Below, one piece after another: positions 28,238 to 38,143 of a stretch of 64,000 nucleotides of DNA (the first letter of the stretch is position 1; each line of letters begins with the position of its first letter). The translations under genes and the position numbers were made by a program. This stretch comes from Symmachiella macrocystis (GTDB taxonomy: Bacteria > Planctomycetota > Planctomycetia > Planctomycetales > Planctomycetaceae). The DNA is taken from contig NZ_SJPP01000001.1 in assembly GCF_007860075.1 (NCBI RefSeq), positions 124,001-188,000 of the forward strand, given 5' to 3'. The notes under the pieces were generated by a model that saw nothing but the letters and a program-made list of their open reading frames with translations, had not been told where the DNA came from and did not search any database.

Positions 28238-29152
28238 ATGTCGCACACTGAGAAAACACCCGCCGATCCGCCGACAACAATGGGCATTCCCCCCGATGCG
28301 CAACAAGTCAGTGAGGTCTTTGTCCAACTGGTGGATGTCGTTGCCCGTTTGCGCAGCCCTTCCGGCTGCCCGTGGGATCGCCAACAAACTCTCGAATCGA
28401 TCAAGCCCTACACCCTTGAGGAGACTTACGAACTGCTCGAAGCTATTGATTCGGGCGATGATGAATTGATTATCGAGGAATTGGGAGACGTTTTGTTGCA
28501 AGTCGTCCTCGACGCGCAAATAGCCGCCGACGAACGTCGCTTTGATTTGATTCCCGTGATTGAGCGGATTACGGAAAAACTGATTCGACGGCACCCGCAC
28601 GTCTTCAGCGATGCACACGCCGAAACCCCCGAGGACGTACGCCGGCACTGGGATCATGTGAAAGGTAAAGAAAAACAGCGGCCATCAGCGTTGTCGGGAA
28701 TCCCCCCGGCCTTACCCGCATTGGCCCATACCAAAAAACTCTCCAGCAAGGCCGCCAAGGTCGGGTTCGATTGGCCCCGGCGGGAGATGCTATTCGACAA
28801 ACTCCGCGAAGAGATTGGCGAATTGGCGGATGAACTTTTTCCCGGTGGCGTTGTGCCCGACGTACCCGCTTCGGTCGCTGGACAAGTCGAAACAGACGAA
28901 CCGATCGGCGATGCAGCTCAGCAATCGCGGATTGAAAACGAGCTGGGTGACTTGTTGTTCGTGGTCGCTAACATTGCGCGGCGGTGGAAGATTGACCCCG
29001 AACAAGCGCTGCGAAAAAGCAATGCGAAATTCACCGCACGGTTTCGTTACATCGAAGATCAATTGACAAAAGTCGGCCGCGACATTCGCGACGCAACCCT
29101 CGACGAAATGGAAGCACTCTACCAGCAAGGCAAAGCCAAAGAAAACCATTAA
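28238..29152 (+). CDS. mazG: MazG nucleoside triphosphate pyrophosphohydrolase
   Basis: About 304 residues with the tandem MazG arrangement. The N-terminal domain has RSPSGCPWDRQQT and the metal-binding EETYELLEAI...EELGDVLLQ pattern. The C-terminal domain has VGFDWPRREMLFDKLREEIGEL and ENELGDLLFVVANIARRW. It hydrolyses non-canonical or excess NTPs to NMP and pyrophosphate in the cytoplasm. A 35-residue insertion in the second domain, between EEIGELADEL and ENELGDLL, is longer than in Escherichia coli as far as I recall. The start is uncertain: ATG 28238 gives a normal N-terminus, while a TTG at 28205 is also open, and neither has a clear ribosome binding site. Confidence 0.93.
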   Translation: MSHTEKTPADPPTTMGIPPDAQQVSEVFVQLVDVVARLRSPSGCPWDRQQTLESIKPYTLEETYELLEAIDSGDDELIIEELGDVLLQVVLDAQIAADERRFDLIPVIERITEKLIRRHPHVFSDAHAETPEDVRRHWDHVKGKEKQRPSALSGIPPALPALAHTKKLSSKAAKVGFDWPRREMLFDKLREEIGELADELFPGGVVPDVPASVAGQVETDEPIGDAAQQSRIENELGDLLFVVANIARRWKIDPEQALRKSNAKFTARFRYIEDQLTKVGRDIRDATLDEMEALYQQGKAKENH

Positions 29153-29284
29153 TACTCCCTAATCCTCCCTCGACCACGCCCTTCCAATGTGAACTGACGC
29201 ACTGAATCGCCGGCCGTGATCGGCTACCTAATTCAACACGCCCCAATCGTGACCCCCAGCCGTCAGCACAGGAGACATCCAACC

Positions 29285-30484
29285 ATGTCACAAGCCATAC
29301 CCGATTACCCCAACGCTGCCCCGCTAAATGTCGAAGCAGCCGTCCGCGCCCGCTACGGAGCCGCCGCTGAGGCCGCCGAACCGCAACTGTGTTGCGCGGT
29401 CGATTACAATGCGGACTACCTAAAAATCATTCCGCAGGAAATCATCGATCGCGATTACGGATGCGGCGACCCCTCGCGGCATCTGCAGGCCGGGGAGACG
29501 GTGTTGGACCTCGGCTCGGGCGGCGGCAAGATCTGTTACATCGCCTCCCAAGTCGTCGGCCCCACCGGCCGGGTGATCGGCGTCGACTGCAACGACACCA
29601 TGCTCGATTTGGCGCGACGCCACCGCAAACCGATTGGCGATACCCTGGGATACCACAACGTCGAATTTCGCAAAGGCCGCATTCAAGACCTGCAGTTGAA
29701 CCTCTACCTGCTCGATGACCACCTCAAATCGCATCAGGTCAACAGCAGCAGCGACTGGCTCGAAGCGCAAGAACAAGCGCAGCACCTCCGCGAAACGGCT
29801 CCTTTGATCGATGACGATTCCATCGACGTCGTCGTTTCCAATTGCGTGCTCAATCTCGTCCGCAATGAGGACCGGCATCAGCTATTCGCCGAGATCCATC
29901 GCGTGCTCCGCCGGGGTGGACGGGCGGTGATTAGTGATATCGTTAGCGACGAAACGGTCCCGGAGCACCTCAAACAAGACCCCGAATTGTGGAGCGGCTG
30001 CCTCAGCGGCGCGTTTCGCGAAGACGAATTTCTAGAAGCTTTCGAACAAGCCGGCTTTTACGGCATCGAGATCATCGAACGCCAACAAGCGCCTTGGCGC
30101 GTGATTGAAGGCATTGAATTTCGCAGCCTCACCGTGCGCGCCTTCCAAGGCAAAGCGGGCCCCTGCCTCGATCGCCAACAAGCGGTTGTCTATCATGGTC
30201 CCTGGAAGATGGTCGTCGACGACGACGGCAATACGCTCCATCGCGGAAAACGGATGGCCGTTTGCGACAAGACCTTCAACATCTACAATCAGTCTCCCTA
30301 CGCAGATCAGTGTACGGCCATCGAACCGCAGGTCGAAATCCCCCTCGACGAGGCCGCCGTATTTAACTGTAGTAAGAATGAACTCCGCGCCCCCAGCGAC
30401 ACAAAAAATGCCCCCGACAATGCTCTTGGCAGTTTGCCTCAGCTGCAAGACGGAGACTGCTGCGGGCCTACCGGATGTTGTTGA
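29285..30484 (+). CDS. ArsM-like SAM-dependent methyltransferase with Cys-rich C-terminal tail
   Basis: About 399 residues. The SAM-binding motif is VLDLGSGGGKICYIAS near residue 75. Three cysteines sit where arsenite methyltransferases have theirs: C60 in DYGCGDP, C187 in SNCVLNL and C239 in WSGCLSGAF. A fourth cysteine pair (LCC) lies near residue 38. The last 100 residues form an extra domain, ending in DGDCCGPTGCC, that could bind a metalloid. The likely reaction is methylation of trivalent arsenic, but a related thiol-dependent substrate is possible. The ATG has AGGAG ten bases upstream; an earlier in-frame ATG at 29216 lacks one. No arsR, arsB or arsS neighbour is visible. Confidence 0.78.
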   Translation: MSQAIPDYPNAAPLNVEAAVRARYGAAAEAAEPQLCCAVDYNADYLKIIPQEIIDRDYGCGDPSRHLQAGETVLDLGSGGGKICYIASQVVGPTGRVIGVDCNDTMLDLARRHRKPIGDTLGYHNVEFRKGRIQDLQLNLYLLDDHLKSHQVNSSSDWLEAQEQAQHLRETAPLIDDDSIDVVVSNCVLNLVRNEDRHQLFAEIHRVLRRGGRAVISDIVSDETVPEHLKQDPELWSGCLSGAFREDEFLEAFEQAGFYGIEIIERQQAPWRVIEGIEFRSLTVRAFQGKAGPCLDRQQAVVYHGPWKMVVDDDGNTLHRGKRMAVCDKTFNIYNQSPYADQCTAIEPQVEIPLDEAAVFNCSKNELRAPSDTKNAPDNALGSLPQLQDGDCCGPTGCC

Positions 30485-30553
30485 GCTTGTCGTCAACACT
30501 TCCCACGGTACACAATCGCCGGACCTTCTACGTTTAAGAAATGACTGCTCGCC

Positions 30554-31063
30554 ATGGAACAATCATCTGATTTGGACCCCATTCTTTCCGCGTTTCAAAA
30601 AGACTTGGCCGCGGGTACCCCTCCGCTCGATGCCCTGCGGGCCATTTTGAATGCCACATCCGGCAGAGCCGTTGGACTTTGGCAACGGCAAGGCGATGCG
30701 CTCCTGCAAATCGGATTCTGCACAGCCGACGACATGCCGGCGGAAACACACGACGCCTTTGCCGCTGCGACTAAACGTGTGCCGCTGGACGAAACAGGAC
30801 TGGGCATCGTCAAAGCAGTACAGACCGCCACTCCCGCATTGGCGGATCTCGATTCTCAGACAACAATCCTAGAGACCTCGGCAACCTGGTTGGCCCGTTT
30901 CGCAGCACGACGTTCATTGGCAGCCCCCACATCGGCCAACGGCTCAATCAACGGGGTTTTAGCGGTTTCCACAGCCAAGGATTTGACCCCGGGGCACGCC
31001 GAGTGGGATTTGATCTGCCGTCTGGCTGCGGAACTGGGAGATCTGCTCCCCACCTCAGACTAG
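30554..31063 (+). CDS. GAF-like domain protein of unknown function
   Basis: A 169-residue soluble protein with alternating helices and strands. The pattern ATSGRAVGLWQRQGDALLQIGF, a polar middle and GVLAVSTAKDLTPGHAEWDLICRLAAELGDLL is that of a small GAF domain. It has no output domain. It could bind a small ligand or act as an adaptor. It follows the ArsM-like gene by 69 bases on the same strand, so the two may be co-transcribed. The start ATG has no strong ribosome binding site. Confidence 0.6.
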   Translation: MEQSSDLDPILSAFQKDLAAGTPPLDALRAILNATSGRAVGLWQRQGDALLQIGFCTADDMPAETHDAFAAATKRVPLDETGLGIVKAVQTATPALADLDSQTTILETSATWLARFAARRSLAAPTSANGSINGVLAVSTAKDLTPGHAEWDLICRLAAELGDLLPTSD

Positions 31064-31178
31064 CGGCACGTTGCCAAAAGGCATCATGTTTCCGATTGGC
31101 AACAGCACCCCAGGATTGCGCTGTCAGAAAAATTGGTTGAAACGAATCTCGGATTGCCGCCGATTGAACGCATTGTTA

Positions 31179-31207
31179 TTGACTTCGCCTATACTCCGTT
31201 TGATACT
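31179..31207 (+). promoter_or_regulatory. candidate sigma-70 promoter for the giant TPR gene
   Basis: TTGACT at 31179-31184 and GATACT at 31202-31207 are separated by 17 bases. They lie in the 422-base gap (31064-31485) after the GAF-like gene. Transcription from here would give a leader of about 270 bases containing the inverted repeat ACAGG/CCTGT near 31290 and an intrinsic terminator before the start codon. Confidence 0.4.
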
Positions 31208-31376
31208 CCTGATGGAACGTTTTGTTCGCCAAAACACCGCAATTCCGACGAAACCCCACGATCCAAAGCCGATTGGTCGTATATAGAGTGTACAGGAATA
31301 CCTGTGCGGAATTGGCGTTCCGTTTAAGCGAATTCCGTCAGGTCTCCTTGACCTAGGGATCACCGACGGAATTGAT

Positions 31377-31411
31377 GTCGCTTGCCGGTCAGTTAGGCGA
31401 GCGACGTTTTT
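31377..31411 (+). terminator. intrinsic terminator or attenuator upstream of the TPR gene
   Basis: Ten base pairs, GTCGCTTGCC (31377-31386) with GGCGAGCGAC (31396-31405), include one G-T pair and a nine-base loop. They are followed by G and five Ts. It may simply end the transcript of the genes before it, 314 bases after their last stop. It may also act as an attenuator if transcription starts at the promoter at 31179. The start codon of the next gene is 75 bases downstream. Confidence 0.72.
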
Positions 31412-31485
31412 CTCAGTCAGTTGTTTTCAGGCCGATGTTTCGCCTACAGCAACAACAACGTCAGATACACAACGATCGTTGACTT

Positions 31486-34400
31486 ATGCGGAAGCGTGGA
31501 CAATTCCCAATTCAAACCCCTGACGGCGTGATGGTGCCGAGCCAAGGGGACGACGCCTGCGAGGTCATTCGCCCTGAGGGTGAAACGGACCGCATGCAAC
31601 CGGCGCAAAATTTTGTAGTCCGGCTCAATTATAGGCTGCTGATCACTCTAGCGGCTCTACTCGTCGTCTCCCCATTGCTCATCATGGGAGTGCATGCGTT
31701 TCAGATGCAGCGGATGGGTTCCGCATTGTTAGAACGCGCCGACCAAAACGAGGCTGAGGGAAACCTAGTCAAGGCAGCCTCGAATCTGGCGGGATATCTT
31801 CGTTTTAAACCTGATGATATCGATACCCGGATACGGATGACATTGCTGCTGTTGGAATCCGCTGATACTCCAGCGGGAAAACAAAATGCCTATGCCCAAC
31901 TCAGTGCGGTGCTCGCCAAAGTTCCCGGCCGTGACGATCTACGGCGCAAACGGGTCGACCTGCTGATTGGTGCCCCCCCTTACACAGAACAAAACCTGAC
32001 CCAAGCCGCATACGACTTGGACGTGCTGATAGATAACCTGCGGGAAATCGGTCCAGACGACGAAACTTTTGACGAAGTTCAGCAGGACCTATTGGAGTTG
32101 TATTTGTTGCGTGCTGTATGTTTCGAAATTTTAACCGACCCCAATGGCGCGATTCTCGCCTATCGCTACGCCATTCGTATTGACCCGGGACATGTCGAAG
32201 CCCGCGAACGACTGGCGACATTGTTGTCCCGACAAGGCGAACGCGCCGAGGCGGAAGACGTTCTTAAAAAACTGGTGCAGAACCGTCCGGATATGGCCGA
32301 GGCTTATGCAGCCCGGGCGAAATTCTACCTCGATGCGGGCAATCTCCAAGCTGCGATTCGCGACGGCCGCACCGCCTACGAAAAAGCGCCCGATGACTCG
32401 GATATTTTGCTCCTGGTCGCAGCGATGATTTCTTCGGAATCCAAGTCCCGCGGACAGATCCACAGCTTCGAAGTTCAGGACGTTCGTGAAAATTTGGAGA
32501 ATGCCCTCCAGCAGGTCGGTGACGTTCCTGAAACGGATAAAAACTCAGCTGATGAAATCGAGCGACAACGTGCCATCCTCATCGAAGCGTTGGCAAATTT
32601 GGATTTAGTCTCCGGGCAGTCCGAAGCGGCAATTCGAAGATTGACCGACGCGATCAACGATTCCAAAGACAACGTTCAGTTTCGGTGGTCACTGGCAAAC
32701 ATTCTCATCAGTCAACGCCGATTGCAAGACGCTCAGGTCCTGTTGGACGACATCGATGAACAGGACCTTCCCGGCCCACTCAAAAGTTTTCTGCAGGCTC
32801 GTATTCTCGAAGCAAAAGGAGAATGGCAAGCCGCAATCGATGCCTGTGATAAAATCGCCACCAATCGCACCTTGCAACGCATGTTTCCTGGCGGAATCGA
32901 AATTTTGCGAGCGCGTTGCGAAGGCAAACTGGGACATATCAAACAAGAACTTATCGCCTACCAACAAGCTGTGAATGCCGATTCCGGATCCGCTGAAGCC
33001 AGAATTGGCTTGGCCGGCGCCCTTGCACGTTTGGGACGCGTCAAAGAAGCGGAAAGCATTCTGAAAGAAGCCTTCTCCTCGACCGGCGTTCCCCTGCTGT
33101 TGGCGCGCATCGCAATTGAAAAAAACCTGCAACTACCCCCCAAACAGCGTGATTGGGCCCCAGCCCAACAGCAACTGGATATCGCCGCCAGCCAAGGCGA
33201 AGACCTCGTCGATGTGCTGATTCTTCGTGCTCAGGTCGAACAGTATATCGGGAACCGTAAAGCAGCCAGACAATTTCTGGAGCAGGCGCAACAGAGATAC
33301 CCCGACCGGATTGCCCCTTGGGTCGCTTTGGCCGACCTGGAGGCCCAGACAGGTTCGCCTGAAAAAGCGCTGCAACAACTGAATGAGGCTGAACTGAAAT
33401 TCGGCTGGCACCTCAGCATCGTTCAGGCCCAACTTTCGACCCTGTCGATGATCGACAAAAATAAAGCCAGGCAGTTCCTGGAAAAACTTGCCAAGCACCA
33501 CGATGATTCAACGCCGCGGACTGCCATACTTCAATTGACAGCGACCGCATACGAGCAATTGGGCGACATCGACGAAGCCCTCGCCACCTGGGAAGAATTT
33601 TCCCAACTGGAACCGGCGAATTTCCAAGCCTACTTGGTCCAATTCCAACTCGCGCTCAAAGCATTGAAATTGGATCGCATCCAAGGCGACGACGGAACCC
33701 TTGCCAAAATGGCCGCCATTGAAGGTAAAAACGGCGACCACGTCCGCTTAGCGCGCGCGCAACTTTTGATCGCCAAAGCGCGTCGCGGTGATCGACAACG
33801 TCTCGATCAAGCCAAAGAAATCCTCGACGACCTTCGCAACCGATTTATCTTGACCGACAAAGTTCTGGCAAGTCTTGCGGATTGGGAAGCGATAGAGGGA
33901 AACCAAGTCGAGGCGACCGATCTATATCGCGAGGCTATTGCCAAAGGTTCAACCGATCCTCGCGTGATTCGTGAACTCGTCCGCCGACTCAATGCCGAAT
34001 CAAATTTCCCCGAAGCCTCAGCAGTTATTGATCAATATCGCAAAAATTCCCGCCGGCCCCTCAACAACGAACTGCAATTCATGGCGACCGAAGCCTTGGC
34101 GTTCGCCGGCGATTATGACCAAGCGATATATGTGGCAATGCAAAGCATTTCGCCCGACTCCACGAACTATCAAGAACAGCTGTGGTTGGCCAGTTTGTTG
34201 ATCGCCGCAGAAAAAACTAAAGAAGCCGAGATTTCACTGAAGACCGCTTGGAATCTTGGGCGGGATCATGTCGAAACCTGGGTGGCATTGCTCAAGTTTC
34301 TCAAAGCTGAACACCGCACTACTGAAATTGAAAAAAACATTCAACAAGCGCTTCAGCAGTTTCCCAGCGACAAACAGCCCCTGCAACTGGCTAACATCTA

Positions 34401-35937
34401 CGAAGCCATCGACGATATCGAGGCTGCAGAGAAATACTATCGGGCCGCCGTCGCACTCGATCCAAACAACGCCGACTTGCGTATTTCCACCGCCGAGTTT
34501 TTCAATCGCATCCGTAAACCGCAAGAGGCCGAACCGCACCTTCGCCACGTCCTCTCCGACGAAACCAAGGCAACCACCGCCGAAAAAGCAACCGCGCGAC
34601 GCGCATTGGCATTAGCATTAGCAGCCAATGGCGAGTATCCAAAAACACAATCCGCGTTACGACTGGTCGAGAAAAACCTTGCTCAGGAAATCCAGACCAC
34701 GTCGGACCTACGACTCAAAGCCTTATTATTGGCACGACAAAGCAGTCGCAAAAACCGCCGCCAAGCCTTACACATTTACCGGCAACTCAACGAGGAAGGA
34801 CGACTCCTCCCCCCAGACCGCATGGTGCTGGCCAAATTGTTGCTCACGCTCGGCGAATGGCCGCAAGCCAAGACCATTCTTCTGCAATTGATGAATGATC
34901 CCGCCTGCCCTCCCTCGGATCTCGCCTTCGGCATCCGCACATTGATGAATCGCAGCGAACTCGACGAGGTCGGCAAATTGATCGACAAACTCGCCGCAAA
35001 AAAAGCAGATAAACTACAAACACTTGAACTCAAAGCACGGTATTTAACAGCGCTGCGCAAGAACGACGAAGCCATTGCCTTGCTGGATTCCGCTATGCAA
35101 CCGGTCGATGATCAAACCCCGATCGCAACCAAGTCGCAGATCGCCCTCATCTACCTTGGTTTTGCGGAATTCATGGATCGGACCGGTCGAACCGTGGACG
35201 TCGAACGGTTTTCGGATAAATCCGAAAACTACCTGCGCGAAACCATGCAAGACAATCCCGCTCAAACACTGCTGCTTGTCAGGTTGCTAAAACTTCGCGG
35301 CGAATACGAACAAGCCCTGGAATTACTCAACGACTCCTGGACCCTCGCTCCCCCCGAACAAATCGCTGAAGCGAGTTTGGGCCTGCTGAAAAAAGTACCC
35401 GATTCCGACAAGTGGATTTCGAATTTTCGCAAACGCCTAGAAGCTGAGATCGAAAAATCCACCCCCTCGCCGCAACTTTTATTCCAAGCAGCGAATTTGG
35501 CCCACTTACAACAAGACTACGATACAGCAATCCGTTGGTATCGGCAGGCTCTTGTCTCTTCGCCAAATTCCGTCAATCTGCTCAATGAGCTTGCCGTCTT
35601 GTTGGCCCTCAATCAACGCGATTTGGACGAAGCCTTGGAATTGATCAACCGCGCCATCTATCTTTCCGGCCCCAATGCCATGTTGCTCGATTCGCGGGCC
35701 ATGATTCATCTAGCCATGGGAAATGCCAAACTGGCGATCGACGACCTCAAGCTTGCCCTCGAAGAAGACGCCTCGCCGGCCAAGTATTACCACATGGCAC
35801 AGGCCCGCGAACTGGCTGGAGATCAATTCGCCGCCAAGACCGCATTTCGAAAGGCACGAGCGACCGGGTTCTCCGCAGCACAACTGCATCCCTTGGAACA
35901 TAGCCGTTTCCAGGAACTAAGCAGCAAGCTGAATTAG
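31486..35937 (+). CDS. giant membrane-anchored tetratricopeptide-repeat protein
   Basis: This 1483-residue protein has a single N-terminal transmembrane helix at about residues 52-72 (LLITLAALLVVSPLLIMGV) after a polar 50-residue segment. Nearly continuous tetratricopeptide repeats follow, with the W-L-G-Y-A-F-A-P pattern visible in units such as AILAYRYAIRIDPGHVEARERLA and AAEKYYRAAVALDPNNADLRISTAEF. I estimate more than 25 repeats. It resembles PEP-CTERM-associated or secretion-system TPR scaffolds, but no diagnostic motif is present. The large TPR surface probably faces the periplasm and organises partner proteins. ATG 31486 is used; a second Met (MQPAQNF, 37 residues in) would still keep the helix. 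Confidence 0.85.
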   Translation: MRKRGQFPIQTPDGVMVPSQGDDACEVIRPEGETDRMQPAQNFVVRLNYRLLITLAALLVVSPLLIMGVHAFQMQRMGSALLERADQNEAEGNLVKAASNLAGYLRFKPDDIDTRIRMTLLLLESADTPAGKQNAYAQLSAVLAKVPGRDDLRRKRVDLLIGAPPYTEQNLTQAAYDLDVLIDNLREIGPDDETFDEVQQDLLELYLLRAVCFEILTDPNGAILAYRYAIRIDPGHVEARERLATLLSRQGERAEAEDVLKKLVQNRPDMAEAYAARAKFYLDAGNLQAAIRDGRTAYEKAPDDSDILLLVAAMISSESKSRGQIHSFEVQDVRENLENALQQVGDVPETDKNSADEIERQRAILIEALANLDLVSGQSEAAIRRLTDAINDSKDNVQFRWSLANILISQRRLQDAQVLLDDIDEQDLPGPLKSFLQARILEAKGEWQAAIDACDKIATNRTLQRMFPGGIEILRARCEGKLGHIKQELIAYQQAVNADSGSAEARIGLAGALARLGRVKEAESILKEAFSSTGVPLLLARIAIEKNLQLPPKQRDWAPAQQQLDIAASQGEDLVDVLILRAQVEQYIGNRKAARQFLEQAQQRYPDRIAPWVALADLEAQTGSPEKALQQLNEAELKFGWHLSIVQAQLSTLSMIDKNKARQFLEKLAKHHDDSTPRTAILQLTATAYEQLGDIDEALATWEEFSQLEPANFQAYLVQFQLALKALKLDRIQGDDGTLAKMAAIEGKNGDHVRLARAQLLIAKARRGDRQRLDQAKEILDDLRNRFILTDKVLASLADWEAIEGNQVEATDLYREAIAKGSTDPRVIRELVRRLNAESNFPEASAVIDQYRKNSRRPLNNELQFMATEALAFAGDYDQAIYVAMQSISPDSTNYQEQLWLASLLIAAEKTKEAEISLKTAWNLGRDHVETWVALLKFLKAEHRTTEIEKNIQQALQQFPSDKQPLQLANIYEAIDDIEAAEKYYRAAVALDPNNADLRISTAEFFNRIRKPQEAEPHLRHVLSDETKATTAEKATARRALALALAANGEYPKTQSALRLVEKNLAQEIQTTSDLRLKALLLARQSSRKNRRQALHIYRQLNEEGRLLPPDRMVLAKLLLTLGEWPQAKTILLQLMNDPACPPSDLAFGIRTLMNRSELDEVGKLIDKLAAKKADKLQTLELKARYLTALRKNDEAIALLDSAMQPVDDQTPIATKSQIALIYLGFAEFMDRTGRTVDVERFSDKSENYLRETMQDNPAQTLLLVRLLKLRGEYEQALELLNDSWTLAPPEQIAEASLGLLKKVPDSDKWISNFRKRLEAEIEKSTPSPQLLFQAANLAHLQQDYDTAIRWYRQALVSSPNSVNLLNELAVLLALNQRDLDEALELINRAIYLSGPNAMLLDSRAMIHLAMGNAKLAIDDLKLALEEDASPAKYYHMAQARELAGDQFAAKTAFRKARATGFSAAQLHPLEHSRFQELSSKLN

Positions 35938-35968
35938 TCGCGCACGGAACCCGTAGCGATCCGCCGCT

Positions 35969-35994
35969 GTTACGCTCACTACAGCCCGCGTAAC
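35969..35994. repeat. inverted repeat downstream of the TPR gene
   Basis: GTTACGC (35969-35975) and GCGTAAC (35988-35994) form a perfect seven-pair stem with a 12-base loop, 31 bases after the stop codon. There is no T-run, so it is not a typical intrinsic terminator. It could be an extragenic repeat or help protect the transcript end. Confidence 0.4.
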
Positions 35995-36115
35995 CGGTCC
36001 CTCAATTATACGACCCGGGCGGGATCTGAGACATGAGGATGATCCGTAAGCTAGGTTTGTAGGATAAGAACCTCACCCTCGATCAAATCCAGACTCGAAA
36101 GTCGACGATCGCACG

Positions 36116-37966
36116 ATGGCTGGACTTCCCACCGCCCAAGAGTTACGACAACTCCCACTTCGCGCTATCGTTGCCTACATAGTCCGCTGCGCACAACGCG
36201 TCGCTCCCTTGTACCAACTCGGTGATGACAACCCCGACAGCCCCAAATGCGTCTCCGCCGTGCAGGATGCGCTCTTGGTTGCGATCGATTTTGCTTCGGG
36301 TATCACCATTGATCAAAAACGGGTCAAACGCGCAGAAGAATCCGCTATCGCTGCCGTTATAGCCGCTACGGAATCGCCCAATGTTGGGGACGACGCCGCA
36401 TACGCTGCCAATGCCGCCTATGCCGCGGCCAACACCACCTCAGCAGCCCTAGAATTGATCAAGACTCGCCAAAACAAAGCTGAGATCGCCAAAGCTGTCG
36501 TCATCGCCGCAATCACCACCGTTGATGCTGCCGTCGCTGTGGATAAGGCTGTTATTCAAGCCGCCGGCTTTGACTGGCAAATGCTCAAACGCATGCAACT
36601 GGGCCGGTTTCCCGACCTGGGAGATCCCATTGATCCGACGACCAAAGGCGTTCTCGGACCGCTGTATCGCAGTTGGCACGAGAAACCCGCCGTAGAAGCA
36701 GCCAGCCCCGTTCGGCCCACTCCAAAACCCACGGCAGTCGGACAACAGCAGACTCAAAAAAAGGCCGACGAGACTCCACAGCCCGCGCAATCGACTCATG
36801 AACTTGACCGGTTACGGGCTGACGTCAAACGTCTCGAATCAGAACTCAGCCTCCTGCGAAACGAAGAGCGGGGTCTGGAAGCAGCTCACGCTGAACAACA
36901 AGAACAGTGGCGGCAACTCTCCGAACAGCGCACCGAACTGGAAACCGCCCGCCAGGAACTCCAAACCGCCCAAGATTCCTTCAGCAACGAGCAAGTGGTC
37001 CTGAAAAACCGCACGGCTGAATTCGAGTCGCAGCGCGAACAATTCGAACAACAAAGCCACGACCTCCAAGCGCGGGCCGATGGTTTTGACGCCGAACGCA
37101 GTGAGCTGGATGCCAAGTGGGAAACGCTCAAACAGGAACAACAAAAAGTTGAACTAGAGTCCGCCGCCGCTGAACAATGCCGCCAAGAGACTGCGGCTGC
37201 GCGGGAAGAACTCGAACAAACCCGTCACGAAGTCGGCCAGCGCAAAGAACAAACCGCTGCCGCAGCAGCGGAGCTGCAAACCCGACAAGCAGAATTCGCT
37301 CGCCAACACGAAGAACTCACCCAACAACAACAGGAACTGTGCGAACAACGCGAATCCTTAGAAGCCAACCGCACGGAACTGGAGTCGCTATGGAGCAAAC
37401 TTGAGGCAGATCGCTATCAAGTACAGACTGACCGGCAACAGCTCGACGAAGAACGGGGAGAGTTGGACCGCATCCAGTCGGATCTCGACCCCCAACGCAA
37501 AGAACTGCAAGAGGCTCGCCACCAACTCGAAGAGGAACAGAAGTCCCTCGCCGACCAGCGTGAAGCCTTTGAAAATAGCCAACAAGAATTACGCGAGGAA
37601 ACCGAAGCCCTCGAGAAGATTCGCGCCCAAATCGATAGCGACCTCGATGCGCTGGCCGACAAACAAGCAGCACTTGAAGGTGAACGCGAAGAACTACAAC
37701 AAGCCCGTGCCGATTTCGAACCGAAACTGCAAGAACTCGCCGCCGAACGCGAATCCGTGCAAGCCGAACGAGACGAGTTGGAGCGGGAACAGCGCAAAGC
37801 CACCGAACAGGCTCTGCTGATCGCCGATGAAGCGCAGCAATTGGACCTCCAGCGCGCCGAACTGCAGCAAGAATGGCAATCCGTCGAAGACGACCGCATC
37901 GGCCTACGTCGGCACCTGGAACAATGGCTGGAAACACTCAGCGCCCCCGCCGACATCACCGAGTAA
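36116..37966 (+). CDS. hypothetical coiled-coil protein with Ala-rich N-terminal domain
   Basis: A 616-residue cytoplasmic-looking protein without a signal peptide. Residues 1-190 form a helical, Ala-rich domain (AAYAANAAYAAANTTSAALEL and QLPLRAIVAYIVRCAQRVAPLY) with a regular pattern of small residues. A Pro-rich linker covers 195-225. Residues 225-600 are almost unbroken Glu/Gln/Arg/Leu heptads, such as LEQTRHEVGQRKEQ, typical of a long coiled coil. I recognise no family. It could be a filament-forming or scaffold protein. It is a single-gene unit between the TPR gene and glycerol-3-phosphate dehydrogenase. Confidence 0.72.
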   Translation: MAGLPTAQELRQLPLRAIVAYIVRCAQRVAPLYQLGDDNPDSPKCVSAVQDALLVAIDFASGITIDQKRVKRAEESAIAAVIAATESPNVGDDAAYAANAAYAAANTTSAALELIKTRQNKAEIAKAVVIAAITTVDAAVAVDKAVIQAAGFDWQMLKRMQLGRFPDLGDPIDPTTKGVLGPLYRSWHEKPAVEAASPVRPTPKPTAVGQQQTQKKADETPQPAQSTHELDRLRADVKRLESELSLLRNEERGLEAAHAEQQEQWRQLSEQRTELETARQELQTAQDSFSNEQVVLKNRTAEFESQREQFEQQSHDLQARADGFDAERSELDAKWETLKQEQQKVELESAAAEQCRQETAAAREELEQTRHEVGQRKEQTAAAAAELQTRQAEFARQHEELTQQQQELCEQRESLEANRTELESLWSKLEADRYQVQTDRQQLDEERGELDRIQSDLDPQRKELQEARHQLEEEQKSLADQREAFENSQQELREETEALEKIRAQIDSDLDALADKQAALEGEREELQQARADFEPKLQELAAERESVQAERDELEREQRKATEQALLIADEAQQLDLQRAELQQEWQSVEDDRIGLRRHLEQWLETLSAPADITE

Positions 37967-38143
37967 GCTGCGGCCAGCGCATCGCGGATCTAACGCCGCC
38001 AGCCTCGTCCTCCTCATTGCAATGGACCGGCCGCGTTTATCTTCCCAAAAAGGATGTTCGCTCCCAATCACCCGCCACTCAGGCTACAATTCCGGTCACC
38101 TAGGGACGAAGTGACACATCCGCCTCAAACACAGTAAGCACCC

